From the NCBI GenBank assembly GCA_024291935.2, contig CM044306.1:4660501-4724500 (forward strand): 64,000 nt of DNA. Direction: 5' to 3'. Each line of letters starts with the position of its first letter. Position 1 is the stretch's first letter. Shown here piece by piece: positions 30,438 through 42,147 of the stretch. A program made the position numbers and the translations under genes. Source of the DNA: Okapia johnstoni (taxonomy: Eukaryota; Chordata; Mammalia; Artiodactyla; Giraffidae). Under the pieces are notes generated by a model. It worked only from the letters and a program-made list of their open reading frames with translations. It was not told where the DNA came from and did not search any database.

Positions 30438-31195
30438 TAAAACGGAGAGCTCCTCCTGGCCCAGCTAGCTCGGTCCACACATCGCAAGCATACGCCAGGT
30501 AACTCTTTTCTCCTCCCAAATCCATGCAGACGTGTCCTTCCATCCCCCTCAGCCCCTTTCATCTACCTATGTGATTACCTACATCTCCTGAACTTGAACT
30601 CTCCCTCCCACACGATGAAAGAATCAGGTGACAAATGCTGCCTATTGGTTCTGAATCTAAAACTCCTTCTTCCCATCAGCCTCTCCATTCCCACCATCAT
30701 CAACTCATCTTCCAACTTCTCTGTCGCTCTTAAAATAATACGTAACAGTGGTGTCAACAGCATCTGTTCAGTTGCTGGATTCTTCACATGGATCCGTCTA
30801 CCTCCCGCCCTCCCCTCCACCAGAATTCTTCCCTTGAGCGGGGTTAAGGTTCAGACTGCCTCTTGGACTTTGTCATCGGAACCCACCAAGGTTGTCAGCC
30901 TCTTGCTGAAGAAGGTACTTTTCCTTTGGCCTTCGGTCTCACTTCCATAAATTGCCACATGAACCCCGCCCACCTTGGTGATATCACCTACCCGTGGGTT
31001 GAGGTACCACGTGCTCTTAACCACCTCCTCCAAGCGGGCGGTCCCCACCCTCCTGATGAAATGCTCCGTTCTGTGAAGCGCCCCTGAGGTCAGGGGAGAC
31101 CAGGACCTTTGTCCACTGGTTCCTTGGACTATCTGGTTTGCAACCCCTACTTGTGCTCATCTCATGGTGCCTGAGGGATTCGCCATCCACAGACC
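30438..31195. other. Unassigned non-coding stretch
   Basis: About 0.76 kb, C/T-rich on the plus strand. No repeat was confidently recognised. A 118-codon plus-strand frame (30594-30950) has no domain. Confidence 0.45.
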
Positions 31196-31785
31196 AATTA
31201 CTTTAGCTATCTCTTTGGTATTTTTCAATTACATGGCACTGAGGTCAGAGAGTCTGGTCTGAATGGTATTGATCTGGGGGTGTTCTGACTTTCTCTGTGG
31301 CACAGTGCTGTTATCATTTTTGGGGAATGCCCATACCGTGTGCTCGGGAAGAAGGCTGAAGTTTTCCTAGCTGCTGGGTTGGGGGTCCACATACGTCCAT
31401 TACGCACATCTTGTTAATGCTTTATCCATTTTATTAGCGTCAGAGACTGGAACTGTTCTTCCCACCACGACTGGGCTTTTGTCTGTTGCTCCTTGTGATT
31501 CTGACCATTTTTCCTGAGCCTTGTGAGGCTGATGTTGCTGGAAGCGTACACAGGCAGGATCATTATGTCAGCCGGGTACACTGTTTCTCTTGTCATTAAG
31601 TACTGACCTTTATTCTCTCGGCGGCTTTCCGCCCTCGAGTCTGACTGGTCTGAGACTGAAATTGTTAATATCTGCTTTCTCTTGATCAGCATTCACCTCG
31701 TGTCTTTTGTCATCCTTTATCTTCCACCTCTGCATGTCAATGTTTTAGGCACGTCACTTGTTAATTACACAGAATTGGAATTTTA
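31196..31785 (-). mobile_element. Old L1 ORF2 fragment (antisense on plus strand)
   Basis: The plus strand keeps the order of antisense L1 ORF2: CATGGCACTGAGGTCAGAGA, AATGCCCATACCGTGTGCTC, GTCCACATACGTCCATTACG, GTCATTAAGTACTGACCTTT, GTCTGACTGGTCTGAGACTG and ATCCTTTATCTTCCACCTCT. Divergence is high with many frameshifts. It corresponds to the region after the RT domain. Confidence 0.75.
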
Positions 31786-31966
31786 AAAAGCAAAACCTCT
31801 CTTTCAAAAGATGCATTTAATCGTCTGATGACTGTCTTTACACCACCCCTCCCCCCAGTATTAGTCTGTCTCTCTCTTTTTTATCTTCCTCTCTCCCTCC
31901 CTCCCACGAAACCCTGCATGGTCTGCAGCACGAGCTAAGGGCAGAGAAGGCTTACAAGCCTTGACT

Positions 31967-31987
31967 GGGGGGGGGGGGGGGGGGGGG
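31967..31987. repeat. Poly-G run of 21
   Basis: Twenty-one consecutive G residues, preceded about 60 bp upstream by a polypyrimidine tract (31866-31906, CTCTCCCTCCCTCCC). Runs like this are prone to length error and to G-quadruplex formation. Confidence 0.95.
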
Positions 31988-33323
31988 CTGCTCTGCAGTA
32001 AAATCAGAGGAATTTGAAAGGAAGAACCCAAACCATGACCTGCGTATGGATTTGTAAGTGGGGCAGACAGACTGAAGGACGGGGTCTGCGTGAGGTCACC
32101 CTCCTTCCATCTCTGTGGCCAGCATTGTATGGACCCACTCTCCCTGCCACCCCTCACGCTCCATACCCTGGACACAGTGGTGATGGGGGCAGAGTCAGAG
32201 GGGCATAAACCTCCACCAAGGAGGCTGGTTTATCAGAGGGTTTCCTGAGGCTGAAAACAGCCCCGCCTCCCCAGCCCGAATCTCGAATGGAGAGCCCCGT
32301 GGAGGGTTTACATAACTCAGAGGATCTGTCTGGTCTCAGGAAGTGGGGAGCTGGGTTGGAAAGACTTTTCTTCTACTTTCTTCAGAGACACGAAGCTTAG
32401 CAGAAAGTGCGGGTGACAGAAGAGAGGGATCGGAGTTGACATCTTGATGCCGTGGGAGACGAGGTACCACCAGACAGGAAGCCGGGCCGTGAGCACAGTG
32501 CCCGGGGCAGGCTGTCACTGGCTGGCACAGATGTCTCTGGAGTGTGTGTGGCTCCCTGGGCTTGGGAGGGCCCAGTGCTGGCTCGGCCCCACGGGGCCCC
32601 TCAGTGCTCTGACACCGCCCGCCCTGATGGTCCGAGTGGTCCAAGCCAAGTGGAGATCAAACGGCCATGCCAGGGCATGAAGCCCACGCATGCCTCCCCC
32701 CGCCCCCCGCCACCGCCTCCACGCCCAGGGCAGGAAGAGCAGCCCGCAGGCTTGATGAGGCCAATTAAGCCCTGGGTCTGGGTGACTTTTCTCACATTCT
32801 GAAGGCTTCACCCATCTACCATCTCCTGGGATCTTCGCTGCAGGCATCTTGTTTAATGCTGACCCTGGAGTCGGGGTGAGGGAGCGACCTGCGAGTCTGA
32901 CAGGCAGGAATGAGAACTGAGAAGAAGGAAAATCTCGACCTGGGATGTGGCTGCTTCGTGGAGCAGACAGGCCCCTTCACACGTAGCATCAGAGTCCAGT
33001 GACCGCAGTGACTACACGGACACACGGGGGCCCCACGGCAGCTGAGGGTCTTGAGGAATGGATGCGACGGGGCCTAAAGAGGCTGCAGGAAATGTGGGGA
33101 CCAAGTGGGAGGAGGGATTCTGTGAGGAAGCAGTTCCTGGCAACACAGTCCACAGACACAGGGCAGATCACTGAAGGAAGTGGTGGTGACATTGCCTTCG
33201 GGGGGAAAAAGTCAATTTTGAGATTGTACCGGTCAGAGGGCAGTCGAATGAAAACACAGAAGCCAGTGGCCACTGGACCACCACTTTGAGCTGAATTATG
33301 TTTTCAAACTATCGTGATTTCCA
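31988..33323. other. Repeat-poor non-coding stretch, 1.3 kb
   Basis: No SINE or LINE was recognised. It contains a C-rich tract at 32696-32730 (CCCCCCGCCACCGCC). Open frames are low-complexity and lack domains. Confidence 0.5.
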
Positions 33324-33515
33324 GGGACTTCCCTGGTGGTCCAGTAGTAAAGGATCCGCCTGCCAGTACAGGGGACGTGGGTTCAATCCCTGGTCCGGGA
33401 AGACCCCACATGCCGCAGGGCAACCGAGCCCCTGCTCTACAAGAGAAACAACGCCCGCCACAGTCGTGAGAAGTCCCGCAAAGCGACAGAGACCCAGCGC
33501 AGCCATAGATTAATC
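33324..33515 (+). mobile_element. CHR-type SINE
   Basis: GGGACTTCCCTGGTGGTCCA, GGTTCAATCCCTGGTCCGGG, ACATGCCGCAGGGCAACCGA, CAAAGCGACAGAGACCCAGC. It is nearly full length, with a short A/T tail (ATAGATTAATCAG). Confidence 0.92.
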
Positions 33516-34899
33516 AGTTACAGTGTTGAGCGCCTTGAGATGGGGCTTGCGCTAGCTGTTCCAAATTTACAGCTGAGCCGCCACTCCCAAGCGCCCGCAC
33601 CCAACCAGCCCCACCTGCCTGTCCCCACCTGACCGCCTGCACCCATTTCTGCTATCCTCCGTCCCCTATGGGCATCTGGGTTTTCTGGCTTTCGATGGAT
33701 GGCTCCACACGCCCTCCTTCAGCCTGGAGGCTGGGGTACTCGTGGTTTTGTGGGCATGGGTGGACCAGGTAGCTCATCTCCACAATGCCTCCTTATGGTC
33801 CTGAGGCTGTGGCTCTGGATGATTCAAGAGAGGTGGAGGGGAGGAAGAACCCACAAGGCCTGGGAAGATGGGGGGAGCAGGGGCTCGAGGATGCCAGGGA
33901 GCTGGGCTTGGTCAGCCAGGTACCGGGTGGTGACGGGAGACCCTGGGGGAGGGAGGGCAGCACGGGTCCTGCATGGCAGCAGATGGACCGTGGAGATGCT
34001 GGGTGCGGGGATCCTGTGACTTCTGGAAGGTGGCTGGACCCGTACGCATAAGTGAGGGAGAGAAATTGAGGCTGAAGGTCAGCGTGGGCGTCGCCAGCAA
34101 AGAGATGGAGAATCAAGCCCTGGGGATGGGGGAGAACGGCCAGGGAGAGAGCGCTGAGTGAGAAGGGGTCCCTGGAGATGGCGCGCCGGGGAACATGAGT
34201 TTCAGGAGGGGCCATCGGACACGAAGCCAGCAGGAGAGCTGGGGAAGAAGCAGACAAGAGAGAAGAAACCAGGAGGGCCTGCGGCCAGAGAGAGGAAAGT
34301 GAGGGCTCAGAACAGAGGGAGGGGTCAGGACAGCCAGCCGCGGCCTTTGTGGCTCCCTGACCTTTCCATCCACCTGGGGCTGAATTCTTGGATAGGGGAC
34401 CGCAAATACCGAGGGCCATCGTGGTTCCTGAGCCCTGGTGGCTTTGAGCATCTGCCGGCGGGTCCTGAAATCAACCCCCCAGCATTACCGTCTTACTGTG
34501 ATTCATCCATTTAAACCGTCTGGAGAACAGCATGTAATGAGAGCCACGGTTGGTTTCCAAAACAGCTACCCCTTAGCTAGCTTGCTGGGAGAACGCGGCG
34601 TAAGCCTGTTTCTCTGATGGAGCATCTCTCAGGAGTGAGCGCCCCTGCCCTCCTCCTCCGCCAGTCAGAGCTGGGGGGCTGGGGGTGCTGCACAGTTCTG
34701 TGCAGACGGCTCACCCGAGGCATCAGCTGGTGCAGGGCCACCAAGGCACTAGGTGCTGCTTACCTGGCACTCTCGAAGGTGGCCGATGCCGTCTTTCCTA
34801 CAGCCCCAAATCCAACTCCAACCGCAAGACCCTCTGAAAGAGACATAAAGACGCACGAGGTGTTAGGAATCATTCTTCTATAATATTACACATGCATAC
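33516..34899. other. Unassigned stretch, possibly old repeat in part
   Basis: About 1.4 kb. From 33.8 to 34.3 kb the plus strand is A/G-rich (GGAGATGCTGGGTGC; GAGAATCAAGCCCTGGGGAT) and resembles an old mammalian repeat I cannot name. The 208-codon minus-strand frame across it (34419 to 33793) is serine/proline/leucine-rich without a domain and is probably chance. Confidence 0.4.
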
Positions 34900-35108
34900 G
34901 GCTTCCCAGGTGGCTCCGTGGTAAAGAACCTGCCTGCCAATGCAGGGAATGAGGGTTCGATCCCTGGGTCAGGAAGATACCCTGGAGAAGGAAATGGCAA
35001 CCCACTCCAGTGTTCTTGCCTGGAGAATCCCATGGGCAGAGGAGCCTGGTGGGCTACAGTCCATGAGGTCACAAACAGTCAGACATGACTGAGCGACTGA
35101 ACAACAAT
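34900..35108 (+). mobile_element. Bov-tA SINE
   Basis: GGCTTCCCAGGTGGCTCCGT, GGTTCGATCCCTGGGTCAGG, CCAGTGTTCTTGCCTGGAGA and AGTCAGACATGACTGAGCGA, with AACAACAAT tail. Confidence 0.95.
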
Positions 35109-36611
35109 ACGTGCATATAGCATTGAAGTTGGCTCAGAAGCCAAAACCAGCAGCCCCCTGTGGGCTGGATTAGTGCAGTTGTCCACCAGGGCAGGGAGAT
35201 GCATGGTCTGACCCGCTTGGTGGGGGTACCCCTGGGGTACCATGGAACCAGTCACATACTCCATCACACGGGCAAACCTTATGGTCCTTTCTGCGTACTT
35301 TATAGTCACTCAACACGCTTATACTCATTCAGCTGTTCAGAACAGGCAGTTTCTTCACTTCTTCATAAGAAATCAGAACAGGATTTCGGCATGACAAAAA
35401 ACACAGGTTAAAAGCAGATCCTGCAAAGGCTCATTTCTGAAACGGGTGTGCTGCTCTGTTTGCAGATAAGGGAACTCGGCGTAAAGAACGAATCTTACAT
35501 TTGTAAAGGTCAGTGGATTTTTCTATTACGCGTTGAGGTTGGGACACTGAAGTTTTTGAGTCCCGGAGTTCATTTGAATTTGACTGTTTTAATCCTTTTT
35601 GTTAATTAAAAATGCTTGCAAAAAAAAGGGGGAGCTCTGATTCAGAGGTCCAGGCTCCTCATCCCTGATAGCTTCTTGTCCTTTTCTTTGTCTTTCAGAG
35701 ATTTCCTCCGAGGGTGGGCACTGCAGAAGCTGTCACTCTAGGGAGGAATTTGGATAATAAAAGTTCAGCATTTTCAGGACTGCCTGATGCACCTGACAAG
35801 CTTCAAAAAGAATTAGTGTAATGGCGAGGTTCCACACATCACCGGGGGCTGAATTTCAGGCCTGGCTAGGATGGATATGTCTAAGGGTTTCAGGCACCCC
35901 TGTGATCGAGGGGGAGGCAGCCTCCTATGTGGCCCTCGAATCTCGGGAGCTGTCCATGGTCCCGAGAAGATAAAGGTAGAGGACATCTGAGCTGCCTCCA
36001 TCTGCCCCGTCTCCAACCTTGCGGGAGCCAGGGTTCACAAGTCTGGTGTTCTCAATCTTTTTTTGTACCAACACAGCCCAGACCACAACCCACTCCCATC
36101 CGCAAGTGTGGGGTCTCCGGGGCAACGTTCTTCACCAGGTGTCAAAAGCTAAGCAGAGACTGACCGGAGTTCCCTGACACCGGAGGGGCCAATCCCTCCC
36201 TTTGAGAAAACTTGCTTTTCTAAACCATAAACAGCAGCTGGTGGCTCTTTTGTTAAAGATTCTGCTCCAATGAGTCATTTAATGTAAGTGATAGTGCAGC
36301 CCTGACAATAGGACTTACTTTAATCAGCAAACTAGCCCTTTCTGGTTACTTAGCACTTGACTGACTAATGCTCCCAACAGCTCTGGGAGGTTGGGGGGAG
36401 GGGTGGCTATCCAACTAATGCAGGAGAGAAAGGGCTCGTCCACAGCGGCAGGGCGTCAAGGGGCAGAGCCGGCTAGACCCTCAGTCCCCCAGTCCCCACC
36501 ATCCCAGCTGGCTGAGATGGGCTGCAGCTATTCTCCCAGGTGTGGGCAGCACAGGCTGGCATCTGAGTATCTGCATCCCAGGGAGGTTCTGAGCAAAGTG
36601 AACGCATCCTA
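35109..36611. other. Repeat-poor stretch with possible terminal exon
   Basis: About 1.5 kb. Weak MIR traces occur near 35.45 kb (GCAGATAAGGGAACTCGG) and 36.34-36.41 kb (ACTTAGCACTTGAC; CAACAGCTCTGGGAGGT). A polypyrimidine tract with AG at 35697-35698 and an AATAAA at 35756-35761 are discussed as a finding. No coding gene was recognised. Confidence 0.45.
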
Positions 36612-36755
36612 CCTCTGCCCCGCCCTGTAGCTTGGCCACGCCCACAGAGGGTACCACAGCCTCTGCCCTGCCCTGAAGCTTGGCCATGCCCACAGAGGGT
36701 AACACAGCCTCTGCCCCGCCCTGAAGCTTGGCCACGCCCACAGCGGGTACCACAA
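36612..36755. repeat. 48-bp minisatellite, three copies
   Basis: Three tandem units of 48 bp start at 36612, 36660 and 36708, each containing AGCTTGGCCACGCCCACAG or a one-base variant. A partial fourth unit follows. Because 48 is a multiple of three, an open minus-strand frame reads a 16-residue repeat, but no gene context supports translation. Confidence 0.92.
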
Positions 36756-36781
36756 CCCCTGCCGCCAAATGCACAAGCGGT

Positions 36782-36982
36782 GGCTTCCCAGGTGGCTCAG
36801 CAGGTAGAGTCCCCTTGCAACGCAGGAGGCAAAGGAGACACGGGTTTGCTCCCTGGGTTGGGAAGATTCCCCTGGAGGAGGAAATGGCAACCTACTCTAG
36901 TAGTCTTGCCTGAAGAATTCCCACAGACAGAGGAGCCTGGAGTCAAAAGGGTCAGAAGAGTTGGACACGATTGAGCACACGC
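36782..36982 (+). mobile_element. Bov-tA SINE, diverged
   Basis: GGCTTCCCAGGTGGCTCAGC, GGGTTTGCTCCCTGGGTTGG, CAACCTACTCTAGTAGTCTT and AGAGTTGGACACGATTGAGC. The tail became a CACACGCGCACGCACAC run. Confidence 0.92.
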
Positions 36983-38609
36983 GCACGCACACCTTAGGTG
37001 GTGGCCAGCTCAGTGCCCCCTGATTTGGAATAAAGCAGAGGAAGAAGAGGTAACGGAGGAAGGGAATGTGACTGCAACTGTCTCTGAAGGCGGAGGAGTG
37101 CCTGACAGTTAAACTAACGAGAAACCAAGACGAATGACCCACCCGGCAAGAGCAGTAGATACCGGAATGAAGGCAGACACTGAGGATCAGCAGGTGGTGG
37201 AAAGAACCCGCTGGGTGAAACAGGGAAGAGAAAAAAATGCGACTGGTGTTCACACCCCAGGACTTCCACCAAAAGTGCAAATCAGGGAGATAATTAAGAC
37301 AAGAATCCAAAGTGGCTGGAATATTATTAGCAAGCCAGGCACCTCTTTTCACAGCTACTGCCATTAAGCCAAGTGCAGAGAGGAGGAAGACAAACTTCCA
37401 AACCTGGGGTGATAAGGCCCCGGGATGCAGGGAGACAGTCCCGAGGGCAAAATTGAGAACAAGCTCTAAACCTGCTGTGCCCATTCTGATCTTCTGGGGG
37501 TGGGGGTTCTGCCTCTCACCATCTTCCCATCCCTCCTGAATCTCCGTCTCTCCCCATCCTCCATGAGGAGGAGGTGCACGGGCTTTCTGATCCTCCTTAA
37601 CCAGGGAGCAGGCACCACCTTCAGAGACCAGCTCTCCACCCAGGGGGAGAGAGTCTCAACCTCCCTTCAACAAGCTAATCCTGGGTCTTCCCCTGGTCTA
37701 CAGCCCTCTGGCTGCAGTGTGAGTCATTTTTCTCTTGTCCGGAGGTGGGAACAAGTAAGCCCCTCTATCTCATATCATTTCTCCACCCTTTCTGTATTTC
37801 GGCCACGCCACGCGGCTACTCCCCAGTCAGGGACGACTGTGATGGCGAGAGATGGAGGCGCTGAGCAGAGAGGAGCGGGTGGTCTGATAATGGCCCTTCT
37901 AGCCAGATGATGCTTTACCACTACTTATGCTTTAGGAACAAGTCTGAACGTTATTCATGCCCAGGTCACTCACTGAAAAATAGACAATAACCATCCTGGA
38001 GCATCAGCTGCTGGACGGGACCACAGGGGCCATGGGTGCAGCCTCAGGAGCCACCAAGGGGGCCGGGCAAGCTCAGCTTACATTCCTCCTCCGCCCACCT
38101 GGTCACCGTCGCTAAGCAGGGAGATGGATATCAGGCCAGGTGAGGGGGCAGTGCTCATCACACGACAGTAGGTGTCCCCTCCCCGGCCATCAAGGGCTTA
38201 CACACACCACAGAGTGGTCCTGCTGCCTTTGTGCCCAATCTGATCCCACAGCTTGGAGGAGGCTTTGGGGGAGACTGGCCCCCAACATGTGAATTCCCTC
38301 CTGGCCTGTGGGAAGGAAACCCAGGAAAATGGGAACTCTGAAATATTACCCATTTATTAAACAAAATATTGGTATGTCCAGCCAGGTATTGCCACAGAAT
38401 TCCACTGCCATGGAATTCCTATGGGGTCTTGAAAAGGTCCAATAAAGGATGGAAGTTATCAACTTAAAGTGTCATTTTTTTTTAGAAAAAGTAGTTTGAC
38501 ACACTTTTCTACTGTGGATTGTGAACCCTGCTGTTCATATGGGATGAAGTTAAGTGTTGGGAAAGATGAAAAATAGAGGTGTTCCAGAAGAGGTGGGTTT
38601 AACTCCAAT
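36983..38609. other. Repeat-poor non-coding stretch, 1.6 kb
   Basis: No repeat family or gene was recognised. A small perfect inverted pair, GAATTCCA/TGGAATTC with a 6-bp loop, occurs at 38398-38418. Confidence 0.5.
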
Positions 38610-38727
38610 TCTTTTTTTCTTATTTCTTACTTATTTATTTTTATTTAAATATAGTTGATTTACAACGTTGTTAATTCCTCTTGTACAACAAGTGATTTGG
38701 TTATACAAATAACGTATTTTATTTTCT
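38610..38727 (-). mobile_element. L1 3' end fragment
   Basis: TTTATTTAAATATAGTTGAT, TTACAACGTTGTTAATTCCT and GTGATTTGGTTATACAAATA are the antisense end of a ruminant L1. The following BovB begins right after it. Confidence 0.72.
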
Positions 38728-38956
38728 TGGGCTCCAAAATCACTGTGGACAGGGACTGCAGCCATGAAATTAAAAGATGCTTGTTCCTTGGAAGAAAAGC
38801 TGTGACAACCCTAGACAGCGTATTAAAAAGCAGAGACATTGCTTTGCCAATAAAGGTCCGTAGAGTCAAAGTTATGGTTTTTCCAGTAGTCATGTATGGA
38901 TGTGAGAGTTGGACCATAAAGAAGGCTGAGCGCTGAAGAATTAATGCTTTCGAACA
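38728..38956 (+). mobile_element. BovB LINE internal piece with RT C-terminus remnant
   Basis: An open frame here translates to BovB-like protein, including LGSKITVDRDCSHEIKRC, LGRKAVTTLDSVLKSRDIAL and VVMYGCESWTIKKAER. This is the stretch just after the polymerase core of the BovB (RTE clade) reverse transcriptase. Both ends are truncated (no 3' UTR), so the piece is dead. It is one of the few places in the window with real protein homology. Confidence 0.93.
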
Positions 38957-40516
38957 GCCTTGCTGCAGGGAAGGGCAGGCTGGGGCCAGCTGCCTGGAAG
39001 GCACACCGTCATCACTGTTGGTGCGCCTGGCCACGCTCTGCCCCGCAAGCAGAGTCAGGATACAACTACCTCCTTGTGGGGGACACCTTTGGAGGTGCAG
39101 GGGGGTACATAGTCACGGTACTATGACTCCTCTAAGAAATTGGGAGGAGACTTTTTTTTTAAAGCCCCTTGGAGGACTTCTGCACGAAATTAGCCTTTAG
39201 CAGTTCTTTTAGGATGATGAATAGCCCCATTTATCCCTCCCCATACGTTACTCCCACCAAAGCATTTCCAAAAACCAGACAAAGAAAAGATTTTGACGCC
39301 TCAGATCACTGTCATGCTTTGCGTCACTGAAGGCAGATGGTATACAGTACAACGCATGTGGCTCATGAGGGGGGGGTCCTTGTTTTCTTACTGGGAGGTT
39401 AACAGAGGAGGAAATTCACTCTCTGCCTCCCCCAGCCCAGTTCTGTGATTGCCAGGTGCCAGGTGGGGTCCCTCGGGGCTCCTCTGGGTGGGCCCCATGT
39501 GGTTGTGGCTCTGATGGGTGAACCTGCCCAGCCAGCCTTGGGTCATCACGCACAGTGTGGAAATGTCAGGGGCTGTGTTATCCTGAGTCCACGTCCTGAA
39601 GACAAAGCTAACCTACAGGAGGAGAGAATGTCACGGACACAATGACAACAAGAAAACTGGCCCTGAAGTGCTCATGTCTATGTCTCATTTATCCCTGGAG
39701 CCTGAAGCCGACAGCACCTCCGCCCTTCCTTCCTGTGTCTGAGAATGTACCCACACCCTTTCAACACCTCAGTTTTTTCCTAAACCCATCTTCCAGTTTT
39801 ACTTTTTCTAGGACTCTAGGCACAAAAAGAGGCTTCATTTCACACTCTTATTTTGAAATTAAAAAGTGGTTGTTTTCAGTTATACTGCTTACTGCCTTTT
39901 AATCATGGTGACATATTTTCACATGAAAAAAAACTCAAAATGCTCAGAAAAAGTCGAAAGTAATAAATTCCCCTACCTCCAATTCCCCATCCTTAGCTTT
40001 ACTCCCGAGGCAATATATTTCTTAACACTTCTGACTTTCAATTCTCTGATAGGCACCACTGTCACTTTAAATAACATTTTAATATATTGCTTTCTTAAGT
40101 TTTATCACAGTATTGATTTAGAGAGTCTGTTGATAGCTCCGTGGTTTCTTCCTGATCAGCCTCACTGTTGAGTGTCCCTTATAAAGGTTGAGGAACGCAG
40201 AACATATGCTTCCCACCTCTGCTTTATTTCCACCTTTATCAAAATTATGGCGTTTGATAATGCTCCGTAGATAATATTTCACTTATGATTTACTCTCAAG
40301 ACAATTCAAAAATTCAATCCAGATAAAAAGTGAATTTACAATATCGGGGTGCTAACACAGTATTCTCTATATAATCAGGTTGCTATGTAATGAGAAGGAA
40401 GAGCAAGCCTCAGGCTTTAAACTCTTCCCATTTGAAGAAGATGGTCCCAAGGCCAAGTGGACTCCTTCTTGATTCCTTTTTGGCATTCATTCCATCTTCT
40501 AGGTGTTAATTTGCTA
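38957..40516. other. Repeat-poor non-coding stretch, 1.6 kb
   Basis: It is A/T-rich from 39.8 to 40.4 kb. No repeat family was recognised confidently and no ORF has a domain. Confidence 0.5.
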
Positions 40517-40726
40517 GGGCTTCCCAGGTGGTACTAGTGGTAAGGAACCCACCTGCGAATGCAGGAGGTCCAAGAGACTCGGGTTTGATTCCAGGGTCGG
40601 GAAGATCCCCTGGGGTAAGAAGTGGCAACCCACTCCAGGATTCTTGCCTGGAGAATTCCATGGACAGAGAAGCCTGGAGGGCTAAAGTCCATGGGGCTGC
40701 AAAGAGTCAGAAATGATGAGCACACA
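40517..40726 (+). mobile_element. Bov-tA SINE
   Basis: GGGCTTCCCAGGTGGTACTA, GGGTTTGATTCCAGGGTCGG, CCACTCCAGGATTCTTGCCT and AAAGAGTCAGAAATGATGAG. A few unit-level indels are present in the head. Confidence 0.93.
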
Positions 40727-41394
40727 CTGGTCTTAATTAGCTACTATTGTCTTTCCTTCCTTCCTTTCCCAATTGTTACTTTTAACTGTGGTAGAAAACA
40801 GATGGGCAAAGAAGCTAGAAGAAGGGTTAGCACCAAACCCACCAGGACGAAGCATCTCCTGAGAACTAACAAGAGAAGCAGAGGGGTGAAAAAAGCAGCA
40901 AGGAAGAGGAGGATGGAGAATGGCCTTGGAGCACGTTGATGACTGATGCAGAACAAGCTAGCACCCCGCAGAGGAGCAGCAAAGACGGTCCCACAAATCA
41001 CCGCAAAGCACTCGGCAAATTTAAGGTCCGGCGTAAATGCCACATATTAGTAAAATATTCAACTCAGCCAGCAAGGTGCTCTGAGCCCAGAGGCCTTCTT
41101 TTAATTAATGTCAGATTTGATCCAAGACATGCTCAAGACAGATGGGTGGGCACTCAGAAAATCCTCCCCTGACCGGCTTCATCACCAGCTCCTGCATTCC
41201 TGGAGAACCTGCTCTTGTGCCTGACATGTGCAATCCTGTGTTTCTTATGGGGGGGGGGATGCAAGACAGACGTGGGCTACCCCTGGAGAGGAGGGGATGG
41301 AGGTGAAGAATGTGATGATGTTGTGACCCCAATGGGAGGGGGCGGTCAGCGTTCTAAAAAGAACACTGGGATTTAAAAGTGCTTCACCAATTAC
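40727..41394. other. Unassigned non-coding stretch
   Basis: About 0.67 kb with no recognised repeat. The basic, arginine/lysine-rich open frame at 40.8-40.94 kb has no domain. Confidence 0.45.
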
Positions 41395-41660
41395 ACTTGA
41401 AACACTTCACACAGCAAAGGAAACCATCAGCAGAAGGAAAAGACACCCTACTGAATGGAAGGAGATATTTGCACACGATACGATCAATAAGGGGTCAGTA
41501 CCCAAACTACATCAACGGCATCCCAGTCAACGTCCGAAAACCAAACAACCTGATTGAAAAATGGGCAGGAGGCTTGAACAGGTGTTTTCCGAGGAAGACA
41601 TACAGATGGCCAACAGGCACATGGACAGACACCCACGTGGCTGATGGTCAGGTTAGCAAA
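41395..41660 (+). mobile_element. L1 ORF2 C-terminal fragment
   Basis: DNA: TTCACACAGCAAAGGAAACC, GGAGATATTTGCACACGATA and GAAGACATACAGATGGCCAA. The plus-strand frame gives PNNLIEKWAGGLNRCF, matching the conserved L1 ORF2 stretch just before the C-terminal domain. It is truncated on both sides. Confidence 0.82.
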
Positions 41661-42147
41661 GCCTGGCCCTCGACAGGAGGCCGTGGGTATGCTGGTGTCA
41701 GGGTTCCCCCACGGGAGTGCTGGGTGCTCCTGGACTGTGTTTCCTTAGACCCACTGTGGTGCCTCCTTCCAGCCCTGCTCAAACACGGCTCTCTTCAACG
41801 ACGGACAGACAGCCAGCAGGCCAAGGAGGCTCCAGGCTCCGTGGTGTCTGCTCATCCCCGCTTGCTGTGGCTGCCCGGGCTTTCAGGGCCCAGCTGGACT
41901 GCTGCCTGTTTGGGATTGAGGATGTAGGCCTATGGCCTGCTCCAGCAGATAAACGTTGGGGTTTTCTAGAGATGCTCGCCCTAGACTGTGGTTTGCAGAT
42001 GGCTGCTGTGCGGTGGAGATGGAGACAGTCATACCTGAATCTCCAGGGGGAGGCTGTAACTGTGGAAAGGCTTTCCATGTGGCTTAGATTCGCATCTGTG
42101 AACCCTCCAGCCTCCTCCCCGTCTTCTTGCAGGCATGCGTACATGCC
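41661..42147. other. Unassigned non-coding stretch
   Basis: About 0.5 kb with no repeat recognised. Open frames on both strands are chance-like. Confidence 0.5.

Noticed and set aside
33793..34419. 208-codon minus-strand frame
   Set aside because: Leucine/serine/proline-rich with no domain. It overlaps A/G-rich plus-strand DNA that may be an old repeat.
36612..36755. CRISPR array
   Set aside because: The three 48-bp units are directly adjacent without unique spacers, and the sequence is a vertebrate genome. It is a minisatellite.
38398..38418. Perfect 8-bp inverted repeat with 6-bp loop
   Set aside because: Too short for a transposon end or a convincing structured RNA. Expected by chance in 64 kb.
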